The notes beneath the pieces are model-generated. The model was not told the DNA's origin. It ran no database searches and saw nothing but the letters and a program-made list of their open reading frames with translations. Shown in pieces: positions 1 to 10,794 of a stretch of 64,000 nt of DNA (position 1 is the stretch's first letter; each line of letters begins with the position of its first letter). The translations under genes were made by a program, and so were the position numbers. The stretch comes from Terebella lapidaria (taxonomy: Eukaryota > Annelida > Polychaeta > Terebellida > Terebellidae): assembly GCA_949152475.1 (NCBI GenBank), contig OX424562.1, positions 39,542,157 through 39,606,156 of the forward strand. The letters are read 5' to 3'.

Positions 1-705
1 CTCCACTTTGTACACAACTATACCTCATTCTGAACTGAAGTCTCAGCTTAAAGAACTAATCAATAATTCATTTTTCTCTAAAAAGGGACAACGTCGGTAC
101 CACTATATTGTAGTTAAAATTAATACCGCTTATTTTGTTGAAGGCGACTCTGATGCCCCATACAAATATACTGAAATAGATGTGGTAAATATGGTTAATT
201 TTCTGATTGATAATATTTTTGTTGAATTTGGTGGTCGAATATTTCAACACACTATTGGTATTCCCATGGGTACAAACTGTGCACCATTATTGGCAGACCT
301 GTTTTTATACTCATATGAATCAGATTTTATCCAACTTTACAACGAGGAGGTTCTAAGAAACTAACGTGTAATTTTAATTTCACTTTCCGATACATAGATG
401 ATGTATTGTCGCTAAATAATCCCAAGTTTGATTATTATTTGGATGTCATATATCCTAAGGAACTTGAAATTAAGGATACTACAGACTCCGCTAATTTTTC
501 CAACTATTCAGACCTGAGGTTGGAAATTGATGATGATTCTAACCTGTCAACTAGATTATATGACAAACGTGATGATTTCAATTTTTCCATAGTCAATTTC
601 CCTTTTCTAAGCAGCAACATTTTCATGTCACCGGCATATGCTGTTTTTGTTTCTCAACTTATACGCTATTCCAGAGCTAGTTGCAAATATGAGGACTTTG
701 AGGAC
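1..705 (+). pseudogene. Penelope-like element reverse transcriptase fragment, copy 1
   Basis: The window opens inside motif A of a Penelope-like RT (STLYTTIP, the preceding FDF lying off the edge). GIPMGTNCAPLLADLF follows near 262-305 and motif C FRYIDDVLSL at about 385-414. The frame is broken by an indel near 335-360. The reading frame before it ends in a stop at 362-364, and the catalytic YIDD continues in another frame from about 364. Homology to the copy at 47.5-48.4 kb stops near 705 after CKYEDF, where a duplicated AAATATGAGGACT follows. Known: PLE RTs carry IPMGTN and YIDD-type motifs. Inferred: this is the upstream half of the PLE whose last 310 bp lie at 10795-11105. Confidence 0.85.
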
Positions 706-970
706 AAATATGAGGACTAAATTCAGTGCAATGACAAAAACATTATTATAATAGTAGTTCAACATACAGAAATTAGGCACATCTCAACTTTACTTTTAAA
801 ACCAGTGAGGGAATAATAGAACGAGAAAAAAACATAAATGCGATGAATGGATGACGATGGTGAGGGGTTAATGGGGAGATGTTGATGGACATGAAGTGAA
901 AAAAAAGGGACGCAGTAAGGAAGAAAACGTAATTAAGTTTGATGCTTAAGAACGTTATCATAGCCGAAGC

Positions 971-1440
971 TAAAGAATGAGATGATACCCATAGCTAAAG
1001 AATGAGATGATACCCGAGGCTAAAGAATGAGATGATACCCGAAACTAAAGAATGAGATGATGCCCGCTGCTAAAGAATGAGATGATACCCACAGCTAAAG
1101 AATGAGATGATACCCGAAACTAAAGAAAGAGATGATGCCCGCTGCTAAAGAATGAGATGATACCCAAAGCTAAAGAATGAGATGATACCCGAAACTAAAG
1201 AATGAGATGATGCCCGCTGCTAAAGAATGAGATGATACCCAAAAGCTAAAGAATGAGATGATACCCGAAACTAAAGAATGAGATGATGCCCGCTGCTAAA
1301 GAATGAGATAACGACGCAAAAGAAAAATGATGATACCCGATGCTAAAGAATTAGATGATACCCGATGCATAAGAAATTGATGATACCCGAAGCTAAAGAT
1401 TGATGGTACACGATGCTAAGAATGTGATGTAATACCCAAA
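971..1440. repeat. 25-bp minisatellite with 75-bp higher-order period
   Basis: About 13 clean tandem units of 25 bp start at 971 (unit TAAAGAATGAGATGATACCC plus five variable bases) and decay after about 1310 into irregular copies up to about 1440. The last five bases cycle in threes: GAAAC, then GCTGC preceded by a GATGCCC variant, then ACAGC or AAAGC. This gives a 75-bp higher-order unit repeated from 1021 to about 1296. One unit at 1221 is 26 bp. It lies just downstream of the LINE ORF2 stop, so it is probably in that element's 3' untranslated region. Confidence 0.92.
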
Positions 1441-1543
1441 GATGAGGATATTGCCGACGAGGAAGGTGTAGATGTTTGGAGATGACCAGTGTTCCCGATG
1501 CAAAGCCCCACAACGACAGCCCATTGGACCAAGCCACTCCGAA

Positions 1544-2085
1544 TCAGAGATCGCTATACCCCTGCAAGACACGACGCCCGACGCGCGAAGAGAAACTGTT
1601 TTTGCTACGCAATGTCTGGTCAGAGTTCAAGTATAATTCACTCGAAAGATTATTCCATATTTCAGGACCTTGTCTCAAAAGACTCTGTCCCGTTACAACA
1701 TTTTTATACTTATAATGAAGTAATTTCATTTTCATACTGTGTCGAGTTCCATGCTGATGAATTTCATTGGAAACAACAAATATACCATTCAATGCGGGAG
1801 GTAATTTTCCCAAGAGAAACGCATGCACGTATTTAGATACTTGTATGTTGTAAATATCCATCAACTTGAACAGCTTCAAGTTTTTGAACAACGGCTCAGT
1901 ATGAGCATTAAAAGGGACTCCCGATATTGATCGAATTATTTTCTTTTGTTGGACTATAAGTTTTTTAGTATAGATACTGTGTGCTGCCCCCCACATCGTT
2001 ATGCCATAGGAGAGATGTGGATATATTAAGGTGTAGTAAATGGTGACTAAGCTCTGTTTGGGTAAGAACTGTTTAGCTTTGTTAA
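1544..2085 (-). pseudogene. LINE ORF2 C-terminal part (split from 5224-7769)
   Basis: The minus-strand frame encodes the region after the RT domain of a CR1/L2-like LINE: LIYPHLSYGITMWG, QQKKIIRSISGVPF and GPEIWNNLSSEL. The same blocks in the same order are found in the intact ORF at 38-41 kb (LVYPHLQYGIALWG, AQKKILRSILNRPS, GPKIWNEIQVDM). The frame is open to the TTAA at 2082-2085 and begins there with NKAKQFLPK. The N-terminal portion of ORF2 stops at the matching TTAA at 5224-5227 with LFAI. Joining the two through one TTAA gives an uninterrupted frame aligned to FAINKVKNLLP of the intact copy. It has no start codon of its own and is not a separate gene. Confidence 0.88.
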
Positions 2086-5000
2086 GATGGTGAAACCCTG
2101 CCGATTGTTGGCAGTAAATTTCACGACTTTAGTACCGCACACAAAATCTGAGCATTTGTCATGGTAGTCCGAAGTGACTTTTTGCAGTTGGAGTGAATAG
2201 AGGAGTCATTTTCATGTTTATGAAAAATACAATCTTCGACCTGAAACGTCTGGATCATTCCGGATCATAACGATAAAGTTGGTACATCCGTTCTCAATAT
2301 CAATCACGTAATCTTTAGAATACATCGACTTTTTACATAGTGGAGCAGTCAGTGTCTATGAGCCGAGAATTACTTTTTGAATTTACCGCCTACATTTGTC
2401 ACAAAATGCCCGACTGTCTTTGACACATTTACGAAGTGCGCCATTTTCAAAATATCACGTGGATTTGGACAACAGACAGACTTGAAATATCATCTATTAT
2501 TTTGATGATTTTCAAAGAATAACTGACTTACTTGAAATTGGTACATCGTAGACTCCATAACGAGCTATCCAAAGCCATGTGACAACGCGTTTTCCCCCGT
2601 AAAATTGAGTCTGAACATCGGCTACTTTCAACGTCAGGTGCCACGAAATCGTGTTTACATATTTCCCAGGTCAAAGTTTAATGTATCCTTACGCGAGACT
2701 TATCTTTGGTCATGTCGATTCTGGTAATCTGTATAATCCATTGATCACACCAAATAATCCACTTTCTGAATACTGAACGGGATCACGGCAGAAAATGTTC
2801 GCAGTACGACACATTACATGTGTTTTGTGATATCAATTGGTAGCGGTCATCCTCGGAATATTTCCTTCGGTTGTGAAGACCATATTTTGCGACTATGAGA
2901 TTCGGTAGCTTCGTCTCCAAATGTTTTCCCGCGAGGCACCAACAGTCCCATGTGTTATGCATGTATATCGGCATATGACGGAGGTAATCCCAGAAATATG
3001 TACATAATCGAAGACATATTAGTTCATAGACAAAGAATTGTTGTAGATCGGGGAATGACAAACACTGAAAACCATGTGTCCAGACGATAACTGACATATC
3101 GCTCACCACGTGAGTTTGTATTCGCTCCGGTGAGAAAGCCGTTGAAATCCGTGCATAGGGTTTTGAGTTCAATGTGAAGAGCAATACTCACTAGCTGCTC
3201 AAGTCCAGTCTCGGTCAGTGATCGCATGGAACCACACGGAAAATCGTCGAGCACATGTCCTGGGGCGGATTATTAACCCTCTTTCAACCCTTCTTGCACA
3301 TTGGGAGTTCATTTTCACAAATAGGTAATATAATACTATAGTTGTTCAGGTACGTACACGTAATTTAAGCATTCTGTATATTGGAGCCCCGTCTCTAGAG
3401 TAAGGTGCGGTATTTGACTTTCACCATGGTGATCTAACCCCCCTCATTGGCTAGAGAGGCCCCTAGCACCAACTCAAATATACTATAGCTCACCAATGTG
3501 CTCGTACCGCACCTTAAACGGTCTCTATCAACACTGATGAAGTATCTATGAGTACCTATTCCATAAGTTCGTGGTTAAATACATCTCGATAACAAAATGA
3601 AACTGTATGTAGATGTATATCTATATATATGTCAAGAAATTTAAATCAGGTGCCCTGATTGGCACAAGTATATGAGGTAATTATCAATAAGCAGCTATAT
3701 GAGTTATTCATATCACCAACATATATATATTCCTCTAAATTAAGAAGTTTACTTGATTGTAATATTCCAATGATCAATTCAAGGCAATGTGATTGGTATC
3801 AGCAACAGAATAGAGTGCCATCTGACAAATCCATCATCTCATATTTTTCTGACTCCAGATGACTCCAGATGTTGCTGACAACTCCACACCACTTTCCTGA
3901 CAGCTCAGCCAGAAGACAACACAACCAGAAGCTCCATAAATCTTAAACAACAGCAATTTGGGGATTCAATGGCCAATTAATAATATTTCAATATTTTATA
4001 TTTTAATGGATAAAGTGGCCAACACATTGTATGTATCAAAAATTTGTTATTGATACACATGTGTAGGTCAGAAATACATTATGAAGATTTGAATGGCAGT
4101 GTATCAAGTGGCCATGTGCAATATTGTTTGCCAATTATGATAAATTCATAATCTTTTTGATTGGTATTATATTTGATTTATTTTGTTCTTGTTTACCTTC
4201 CATGTACAAACTTTGTAAGATAAACATATTGATAAGGAGTATACCACCAAATACACTATTTATTCATGACATTTCTTGTCTGGTATGTTTGATATCATAC
4301 CTGTGATCCATGTATGTCAAAAGATGAAGTGCTCCAATTCATAACTCATGAATTGTACTAATTATGTTGAAACAACCCATATGCAATAATGATACTTTAA
4401 TGTCACATGTAATCATGATGACAATGAATCAAAAGCCTGGTGATATTTACATTTACATGTTATTGGGATCAGGATGTATCCTGTATCTAGCTTGGGGTTT
4501 GTGTTCTTTGTATGCATAGACACAAGCATTATGCACAATAGGGTCAGTGAATACATACAGGTACTGTTAGTTATTTGATGAACACAGAGTGTTATGAATT
4601 ATGCCGAATGCAAGAAGATGTTACTTCCCCAGAAGTTTTAAACTTATAACTGTCACTTTGGAAATACGGGTTATTATTTGCATTGATCAGGTGAATAGAG
4701 TAGTGTCATGGCCCAATGCACACAGAAGCCCTAGCATGTAGCAGTCTACATGTAAAAGCCAGTGTGAAGTGTGCACAGTGGAGCATATGATATTGAAGTC
4801 TCCCTCTCACTGTGGCAGTGTCTTGAAGGGTTAAAAAATAGTGCCTGTGCTGGCCACTTGGGAAAAATTTTCAGTTGTCAATAAATGTCTGAACTTCAAA
4901 AATCATTTGTGATGCAATGGATTTGAATTTCAAAAAAATATTTCTCGGCTCATAAACTAGCATATGTAGTAATGCTCAGAAAAATACTTGGAACATTCGT

Positions 5001-5223
5001 AATCGACTTTTTCCACAAGAACGGATGTCCCGAAATTTTGGTAGTCAATTTCACCAATTTTAACATAAGATGCATAATAACTGCGCCTAAAATGCTTTAA
5101 ATTAGTTATTAACATGACGATATAACATTTATGTGAAATATGTGTTCATTTCTTCAAGAAAAAACATTTTCAAAAATATTCAGTGCGCACCACTGACTAA
5201 AATATGGGGAGGGTACCAACCCC
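2086..5223. mobile_element. 3.1-kb insertion with TTAA target duplication
   Basis: TTAA flanks the block on both sides (2082-2085 and 5224-5227). The ends are imperfect inverted repeats: 13 of the first 20 bases match between GATGGTGAAACCCTGCCGAT (left) and the reverse complement of the right end, sharing an ACCCT core. Excising it repairs LINE ORF2 exactly. TTAA duplications are known for piggyBac and Kolobok transposons. I see no convincing transposase. The longest open frames (for example 2783-3184 minus) match nothing I recognise. It is best called a non-autonomous or decayed TTAA-type DNA transposon. The interior is AT-rich and contains the small inverted-repeat element at 3401-3516. Confidence 0.75.
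3401..3516. mobile_element. Small inverted-repeat (MITE-like) element
   Basis: Perfect 12-bp inverted repeats TAAGGTGCGGTA (3401-3412) and TACCGCACCTTA (3505-3516) bound a 116-bp segment with no coding potential. No duplication is obvious in the flanks. It is nested within the TTAA-flanked insertion. Confidence 0.5.
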
Positions 5224-7769
5224 TTAATGGCGAATAGGCCGTTCGATACTTTTTTTGAAACATATTGAATATGTGAGTCCCACTTCAATTTATTATCGAT
5301 AAATATTCCGAGAAATTTCATGCATTGACATGACTGAATAATAACACCGGATAAGCGGAGTGTAGTGGGTTCCTTCTGGTGCGAAATATTCGTAAATAGC
5401 ATATATTTTGTTTTTGAAATATTCAGTGACAGTTTGTTTGCCTTGAACCAATCAGTTAAGACATGGAGTTCCTTATTCATTTCCGTATAAAGTCGATCCA
5501 AGTTGTTACCTGAGGTATATAGTGTCGTATCATCAGCGAATAATATGGATTTTGCGTGAGTTAGGGTGTCTGGTAAATCATTCGTATATATTATGAATAA
5601 CAGCGGCCCAAGGACTGATCCTTGCGGGACTCCGCACGTGATGTTTTGAGTCGTTGATCGTGCCCCCCTATATTCCACATTTTGGCGTCGGTTGGTTAAA
5701 TAATCTCTGAACCAGTCATAGGCTATGCCTCTTATCCCATAAAATTTGAGTTTATAGAGTAGTATGTTATGATCGATTGTGTCAAAGGCTTTTGACAAGT
5801 CGAGAAATACTGATAATGACATATTGTTACTATTCGAAGAAGAGCTGATATCGGTTACAAATTTGGTAACGGCATCAACGGTGCTTCTATTTGGACGGAA
5901 CCCATATTGATTATCGTACAAAAGGCCATAACTTTCAAAGAAAAACATGAGTCGTTTGTGAACAATCTTTTCGAGCAACTTAGATACTGATGGTAACAGA
6001 GATATCGGTCTGTAATTTGTAAACTCGTCCTTGGCTTTAGATTTGTGGATGGCTACTACTTTTGCAAGTTTCAGAGAGTCTGGTACTTTACCACCAGCGA
6101 GAGATTTGTTTATTATAATACTAAGGGGTAAACATACAGAAGTTCCTAAACATTTTAGTAGTTTTGTTGATATATTATCATGACCTTTACTACATTTGGG
6201 CTTACATTTGTTCAAGATGAGAAGTATTTCATTTGGGTCAGTGGGCGAAAGAAAGAGAGAATCTTTGTTACGTTGTTTATCCTTCTGGAGGTAATGTGCA
6301 GCATCAAATGTCGCGGTATCTATAGCGCTTGCAAACTTGGGTCCAATTTCTGTGAAGTATTTACAAAATTCCTCTGCTATAATATTATCATCAGAAATTT
6401 CAATACCTTTATTCGTGAATACCTGGGCTGCCGAATTTTTGTTATTATTCCTACCAAGTGCGCTGTTTATGACCCCCCATGTTTTTTTCATATCCCCTTT
6501 ATAATCGTTCATTAGTTCAGCATAATATTGTTTACGCGTTTCTGATTTAAGTCTATTGTAAGCGTTCCTGTATAAAATGTATTCTTTATAGACAGGGTCT
6601 GTTCTAGATTTACCAATGCACTGTTTGTACAGAGTTAAACACCTATTAGATGATTTAGTTAAGGCGGGAGTCATCCATGGCTCTCGTATAATCTTACGTT
6701 TAGGAATATTAATCGTTTTGAGTGGAGCATGAGTGTTAGTTATTGTGTTGAGAGAATTTATAAAGTAGTCACAAGCTTCGTCAGTTGATTTATCATCCAA
6801 TTCCTCGTTCCAATTGATAGTATCAAGAGACCGTTTAATGTTTACAATTTGAGCATTATTCAATTTCCGACACTGGAACTGTATGGTCGACTTGGGCAGT
6901 TGTTTTTGGGCTGTAGAATTAATAAAACAAAATACAGGCAAATGGTCTGACATATCACTGACTAAAATTGCGGAGTTGACTTTGCACTGTTTGTTATGTT
7001 TAACATAAATATTGTCAATAAGAGTGGCGGAGGTATGAGTAATACGGGTAGGTTTAGTTATGGTTGGGATTAGTCCATTAGCAAAAGCGGAGTCAAGTAG
7101 GTCTGAAGTCTGTTTATGGGTATTTACCTTTAGTAGATCAAAGTTTTGATCCGTTCCAATAACTACATTTTTGAAGTTATGCAATTTCGAAAATATATCG
7201 TCATAACGTTGAAGTGATAAATTTGAATCGCTATTGGGAATGCGATATATTTCCCCAACAATTGTTTTAGAGTTTCCGGAATCAATTTCTATGAAGATAG
7301 ATTCGAATTCTCCTTCAATGAAGGAGCTAACATTTTCTTTCACTTTATATGAAAGTTCATTTCGTACATATATGGCAACACCACCACGTTTCATATTCGT
7401 CCTATGTTTCGATATTAGATTATATCCCGGAATTTCAGCCAGCTGCACGTTGTTTTCATGCAGGAAAGTTTCACAAAGTAGAACACAGTCAAGAATGATA
7501 TCACGGTCCTCTAGTTTAGTGAGGACATTTTGCAAAGAGATCAATTTGGAGGACAAAGATTGTATGTTAAAATGCATCACTTTCAAATGGCTGGCAAAGA
7601 TATCGTCATTTTCACAAATATGAGAAATTAACCCATCTATATCATGGTAGTTGCTGTCTCGTATGGCAGACGACAGTGATATTTCTTCATCGATTTCTCT
7701 TGACTCGACCAGACATGACGTAAGATCCGACATATTACTAAGATTAGTAGTACAATCACCCGCCATCAT
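5224..7769 (-). pseudogene. LINE ORF2 endonuclease-reverse transcriptase (interrupted)
   Basis: This ORF begins with an APE-type endonuclease: [32 protein letters not shown] and DMSDHLPVF. An RT domain follows: [64 protein letters not shown] and [11 protein letters not shown] plus RT nicks target DNA and copies the element RNA into it. The frame is open from ATG at 7769 through LFAI. After that, insert sequence adds unrelated residues before a chance stop at 5154. The start overlaps the stop of a preceding frame as ATGA (7766-7769). The family is CR1/L2-like by its Y-ADD and FLGI blocks. The remaining C-terminal part is at 1544-2085. Confidence 0.92.
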
Positions 7770-9333
7770 GTTATGAAGGGATGATCGTACTCAGCCTCTC
7801 CCCACGCGCGAGACGTCCGGTCGGGCAGAAGGACATCGACCACCAACACAGGAGCAGAGATCCCAGGACAGCAGATGGACAGCAAAGCATGGGGAACACT
7901 AGACAACACACCTGTGGATGAGATGAGAAAGAAGTGACTAACATGATAGCAGAAAAATGGCAAGATATGAAAAAGATATGATTTAGATGACATGATAATA
8001 AATAAAAACATCAGTACTATTCGAACAATGAACAAATCGTTATGCAAGATATGCTGTTGAATGATCATGGGATGTACATGTATGAGTATCATGTGGTGAA
8101 TGAGAATGAAAGAATATCTCCCAATTTCATACCCTGGCATTGTGTTATTTATATATGATCTAGATTTCAGTGAACAAAACAAAACAAGGAAGAGCAACTG
8201 AAATTCAGTGTAGATGTAAGGAAGACAGATAAATCCTGACTTGGGAACGCTAGCAACAATTACAAGTATCAGTCAGGGTAATTATTCCAAACGTTCATGT
8301 GCCTCAATACATAGAAAGGAAGCAGTTATGTAAATTACGTGGCAACATTTGAGAAAAGAAAGAAAGAAAAAAAAACAATAATTATTCATAGATATATAGC
8401 CACATTTACTGATCATATTTTCTCCATAGTAAAAAAATAAAAAAAAAAAAATAAAGTATGCACATGTACTAGTATGTTCCTGTGCTAGCGAGAACATTTG
8501 TTAGGACAACACTGTACAGATAGACATATAGAGAATACAAGCGTGCATACACATACCCACGGATAGGCTTACATGTAACAATAGTGATCAGTTTGTTGTT
8601 GTTTTGGTGCACTTTGACATGGATTAGTGCAGCAGTCTAGACGCGAGCTGTACTAGTTGGTGCAGATCATTTAATGCTCGACTGAGCTCTGTGAAATAAG
8701 AGCTATTACTCAGGGCGTCTAGACTGACCGCACGGTCAGTGGGTCAATCACATGTAAATATAAACAAGGCACCAAAACAAAAACAAACAAAAAACAAGAC
8801 TGGGATATATGTCAATTGTTTAAAATCTACATGCAGATGTCTTTGGATATAAAATCGTTAGGAATCACAACTGCGCTGTTCCATTTTTACTATTATCTGC
8901 ACATTGAGGAAAGTCAAAAATATTTCCAGTCAATGTTACACCATACATTATGTGAGGAGTTTACATTAAGTAACTGGAGAGTATTGTGTTACCAGAATCA
9001 ATAATACACGCGTACTTGGTTTTACAACGATATTTCAAAACATAAAATCCTATTTAGGATACATGAAGAATAACAACATGGGCTAATTATTGATGAGAAT
9101 ATTTAGCAATGCAATGATGCCTATTTTGATGTTGAATCTCGTGTAGCTTGTGTTGTTGATGACATATTATAGAACAATTTGCTTGTATCAAAGCGAAATG
9201 CTGACTAAGACCTAGAAGTATAAGCTGATAACAATTCAAAAGTACAGCGATTGGCGACTCGTATCAATAGTACTGAGAACTGAGAACATGCAGTAGGCAT
9301 AGCAAAAAAAGGAGGGAGGGATTGTCACTCACT
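7770..9333 (-). other. Spacer between LINE ORF1 and ORF2, with splice-like signals
   Basis: No gene is supported here, although a 143-codon frame ends at 7766. On the minus strand a consensus GTGAGT donor lies one base after the ORF1 stop (about 9327-9332), and a pyrimidine-rich tract ending in CACAG is at about 7914. The sequence after this acceptor (GTGTGTTGTC, then TGCTGTCC-rich DNA) resembles the DNA 5' of another LINE copy at 19.8-19.95 kb, where it again follows an intron-like TTCCTGTAG. Adenine- and thymine-rich low-complexity DNA lies at 8349-8455. The inverted-repeat element at 8591-8788 is inside. Confidence 0.45.
8591..8788. mobile_element. 198-bp inverted-repeat (MITE-like) element
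   Basis: The outer arms are GTTTGTTGTTGTTTTGGTGC (8591-8610) and, inverted, GCACCAAAACAAAAACAAAC (8769-8788), 18 of 20 matching. Perfect inner arms CAGTCTAGACGC (8633-8644) and GCGTCTAGACTG (8715-8726) lie inside. It is non-coding and lies within the ORF1-ORF2 spacer of the LINE. Confidence 0.6.
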
Positions 9334-10515
9334 TCACTTCAGCGAATGTCTACACTCTCCAAGGATTTCACCCATCACATTCTTGCCAGTCCGAGGGGTC
9401 TGTGGGTCTTTTTTCATCTGGCTGTAGCTAACGCCGGCTCCCCAAAACTTGTCCCTGCTACACTCCACGAGCGATCGTTGACCAGTTGTAAGCAGAGCGG
9501 CTTTTAGGTTGTCGTTCTGAGAGAACTTCCTATACACGCAGTCGGCGAGAGTTTTACGCGCGATGCTTGTCCAGGACTCCGGATGTGGGATGGCGTCGCC
9601 GATCTGTTTGATCATCAACGGATCACTTAGTGACATGATGTCGGCTGCTGCTCCATGTTGTCCAGCCAGGGTCGCTTTCCGGTACTGGAAGCACTGTTCG
9701 GCACTGTTGAAGGTCGTCCCGTCCATACTAAAGAGACCCTCTTGAGTGTAGAAGTTGCTGAACATAGACAGCTGACCACTGAACAGGACGTCGGAGGAGG
9801 TTGTTATGGTGCCGAACTCGGTCGTATCAAAGGGGACATCTTGGAGCGTTTCGATCGTGAACCATTTGCCATCCACCAGCAGCTTGTCTCGTATGAGGGT
9901 GGCCTTGTGTTTGAGGTCCTTGGCTTTCTTCATGACCGGTCGAAGAACATTCCTACGCTGTGAAATTTCTTTGGGGAATTGTTCATTGATGAACACTGGT
10001 TCGGACAAAGAGGAGAGATTTCTCGCACTAGCTAGTACCTTCTTCTTGCTACTGTGTCGTGAGAAGCGTGCTATAATGTGTCTAGTTTTACCTTGTGTGT
10101 ACTTGTTACCGTTAAGCCGATGACAGCTGACGATATCTATTCCGGCTGTATCCATGCCCATGTCCCTTTCGAAGAGCTGCATGAGGGTGCTCCTGATGTC
10201 GTCCTCGGACTCATCGGTGGGCTCCTCGATACCACTGAAGATCAGGTTCTCCCGCATCGTGTAAGACTCCATCTTTATCAATCTCTCTCGATTTTCAGAA
10301 CACTTTGCCTGGATGTGTCCGATGTGTGACTTGAGTTGCACAACTTCAGTTTTGAGAGCTGTATTTTCCGTGGCTATTTTCTGTAAGGCTTCTTTCATAT
10401 TATTTATGTCATCTTGCACACTCGTTACAGCTTTTTCGATTACCTTGGATAGTTGTGCTATTATTTCCTCACGAAAAGCGTCGGTCCAGTTTGGTCGTGG
10501 CATGTTGGCTTTCAC
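9334..10515 (-). CDS. LINE ORF1: coiled coil, RRM-like domain and C-terminal NADAR domain
   Basis: This is an intact 393-codon frame. Residues 15-90 are heptad-rich and read as a coiled coil. Residues 88-225 resemble the L1 ORF1p/transposase-22 RRM plus C-terminal domain (ENLIFSGIEE, IDIVSCHRLNG, RHIIARFSRHSSKKK), an RNA-binding chaperone of the retrotransposon particle. Residues 243-393 are a NADAR (YbiA-like) domain: FSNFYT, FNSAEQCFQYRKA, KFSQN, LLTTGQRSLVECS, FWGAG and GKNVMGEIL. NADAR enzymes are known to hydrolyse N-glycosidic bonds of riboflavin intermediates or ADP-ribosylated substrates; the activity here is unknown. A second ATG five codons in (MPRPNW) is an equally good start. It lies upstream of the ORF2 at 7769, in the same orientation. 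Confidence 0.9.
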   Translation of the reverse strand: MKANMPRPNWTDAFREEIIAQLSKVIEKAVTSVQDDINNMKEALQKIATENTALKTEVVQLKSHIGHIQAKCSENRERLIKMESYTMRENLIFSGIEEPTDESEDDIRSTLMQLFERDMGMDTAGIDIVSCHRLNGNKYTQGKTRHIIARFSRHSSKKKVLASARNLSSLSEPVFINEQFPKEISQRRNVLRPVMKKAKDLKHKATLIRDKLLVDGKWFTIETLQDVPFDTTEFGTITTSSDVLFSGQLSMFSNFYTQEGLFSMDGTTFNSAEQCFQYRKATLAGQHGAAADIMSLSDPLMIKQIGDAIPHPESWTSIARKTLADCVYRKFSQNDNLKAALLTTGQRSLVECSRDKFWGAGVSYSQMKKDPQTPRTGKNVMGEILGECRHSLK

Positions 10516-10794
10516 ACCTCACAGCAGGTATTGATCGTTTGACCAGGTATGGGGCCAAATATGGCTGCTACTACAGATTTTAATATCCAAACTTCAAAAC
10601 TTGTTTTCCGGCTATCTGTGGGGTTTTTTTATCCCATATGTGTGCTATATCCAGTCTATAGTAGTTTATATTCCTTTTTATCCAGTTTTGTAATGTCTCA
10701 TCAAATTATAACGATGCCAGGGAGGAAATTTTCGGAGACTTTTCAAACTCTGTTACCACATTTTTCAATCACCGACTACGAATGACGAATTCGA
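10516..10794 (-). other. Probable 5' leader of the NADAR-ORF1 LINE
   Basis: Non-coding stretch between ORF1 and the PLE fragment. It may hold the element's promoter, but no recognisable box was found. A short plus-strand frame (10549-10785) resembles nothing known. Confidence 0.35.

Larger units (their letters stand above)
721..10794 (-). mobile_element. Two-ORF LINE (CR1/L2-like) with NADAR-bearing ORF1
   Basis: Read on the minus strand, this is a leader (10516-10794), ORF1 (9334-10515), a 1.56-kb spacer, ORF2 (7769 to 5224, resumed 2085 to 1544) and a 3' tail that includes the 25-bp minisatellite. Outer limits are inferred from the two flanking PLE halves, which lie in the same plus orientation and lack only about 30 codons between them. 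Removing the 3.1-kb TTAA insert leaves about 6.9 kb, a plausible full-length LINE. No clear target-site duplication was found at the outer limits, so the boundaries are approximate. Assigning ORF1 and ORF2 to one element rests on order, orientation and this bracketing. Confidence 0.6.

Noticed and set aside
971..1440. CRISPR-like array
   Set aside because: Units are contiguous without spacers and the context is eukaryotic; it is a minisatellite.
2783..3254. Overlapping minus-strand frames of 133 and 76 codons in the TTAA element
   Set aside because: No motif, inconsistent frames and no splice support; treated as chance or heavily decayed.
8341..8500. A-rich tracts as a possible retroposed mRNA tail
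   Set aside because: No upstream coding sequence or target duplication; simple low-complexity DNA in the LINE spacer.
9322..10534. Several plus-strand frames (for example 9655-9963, 10078-10329)
   Set aside because: Shadows of the ORF1/NADAR frame on the minus strand.
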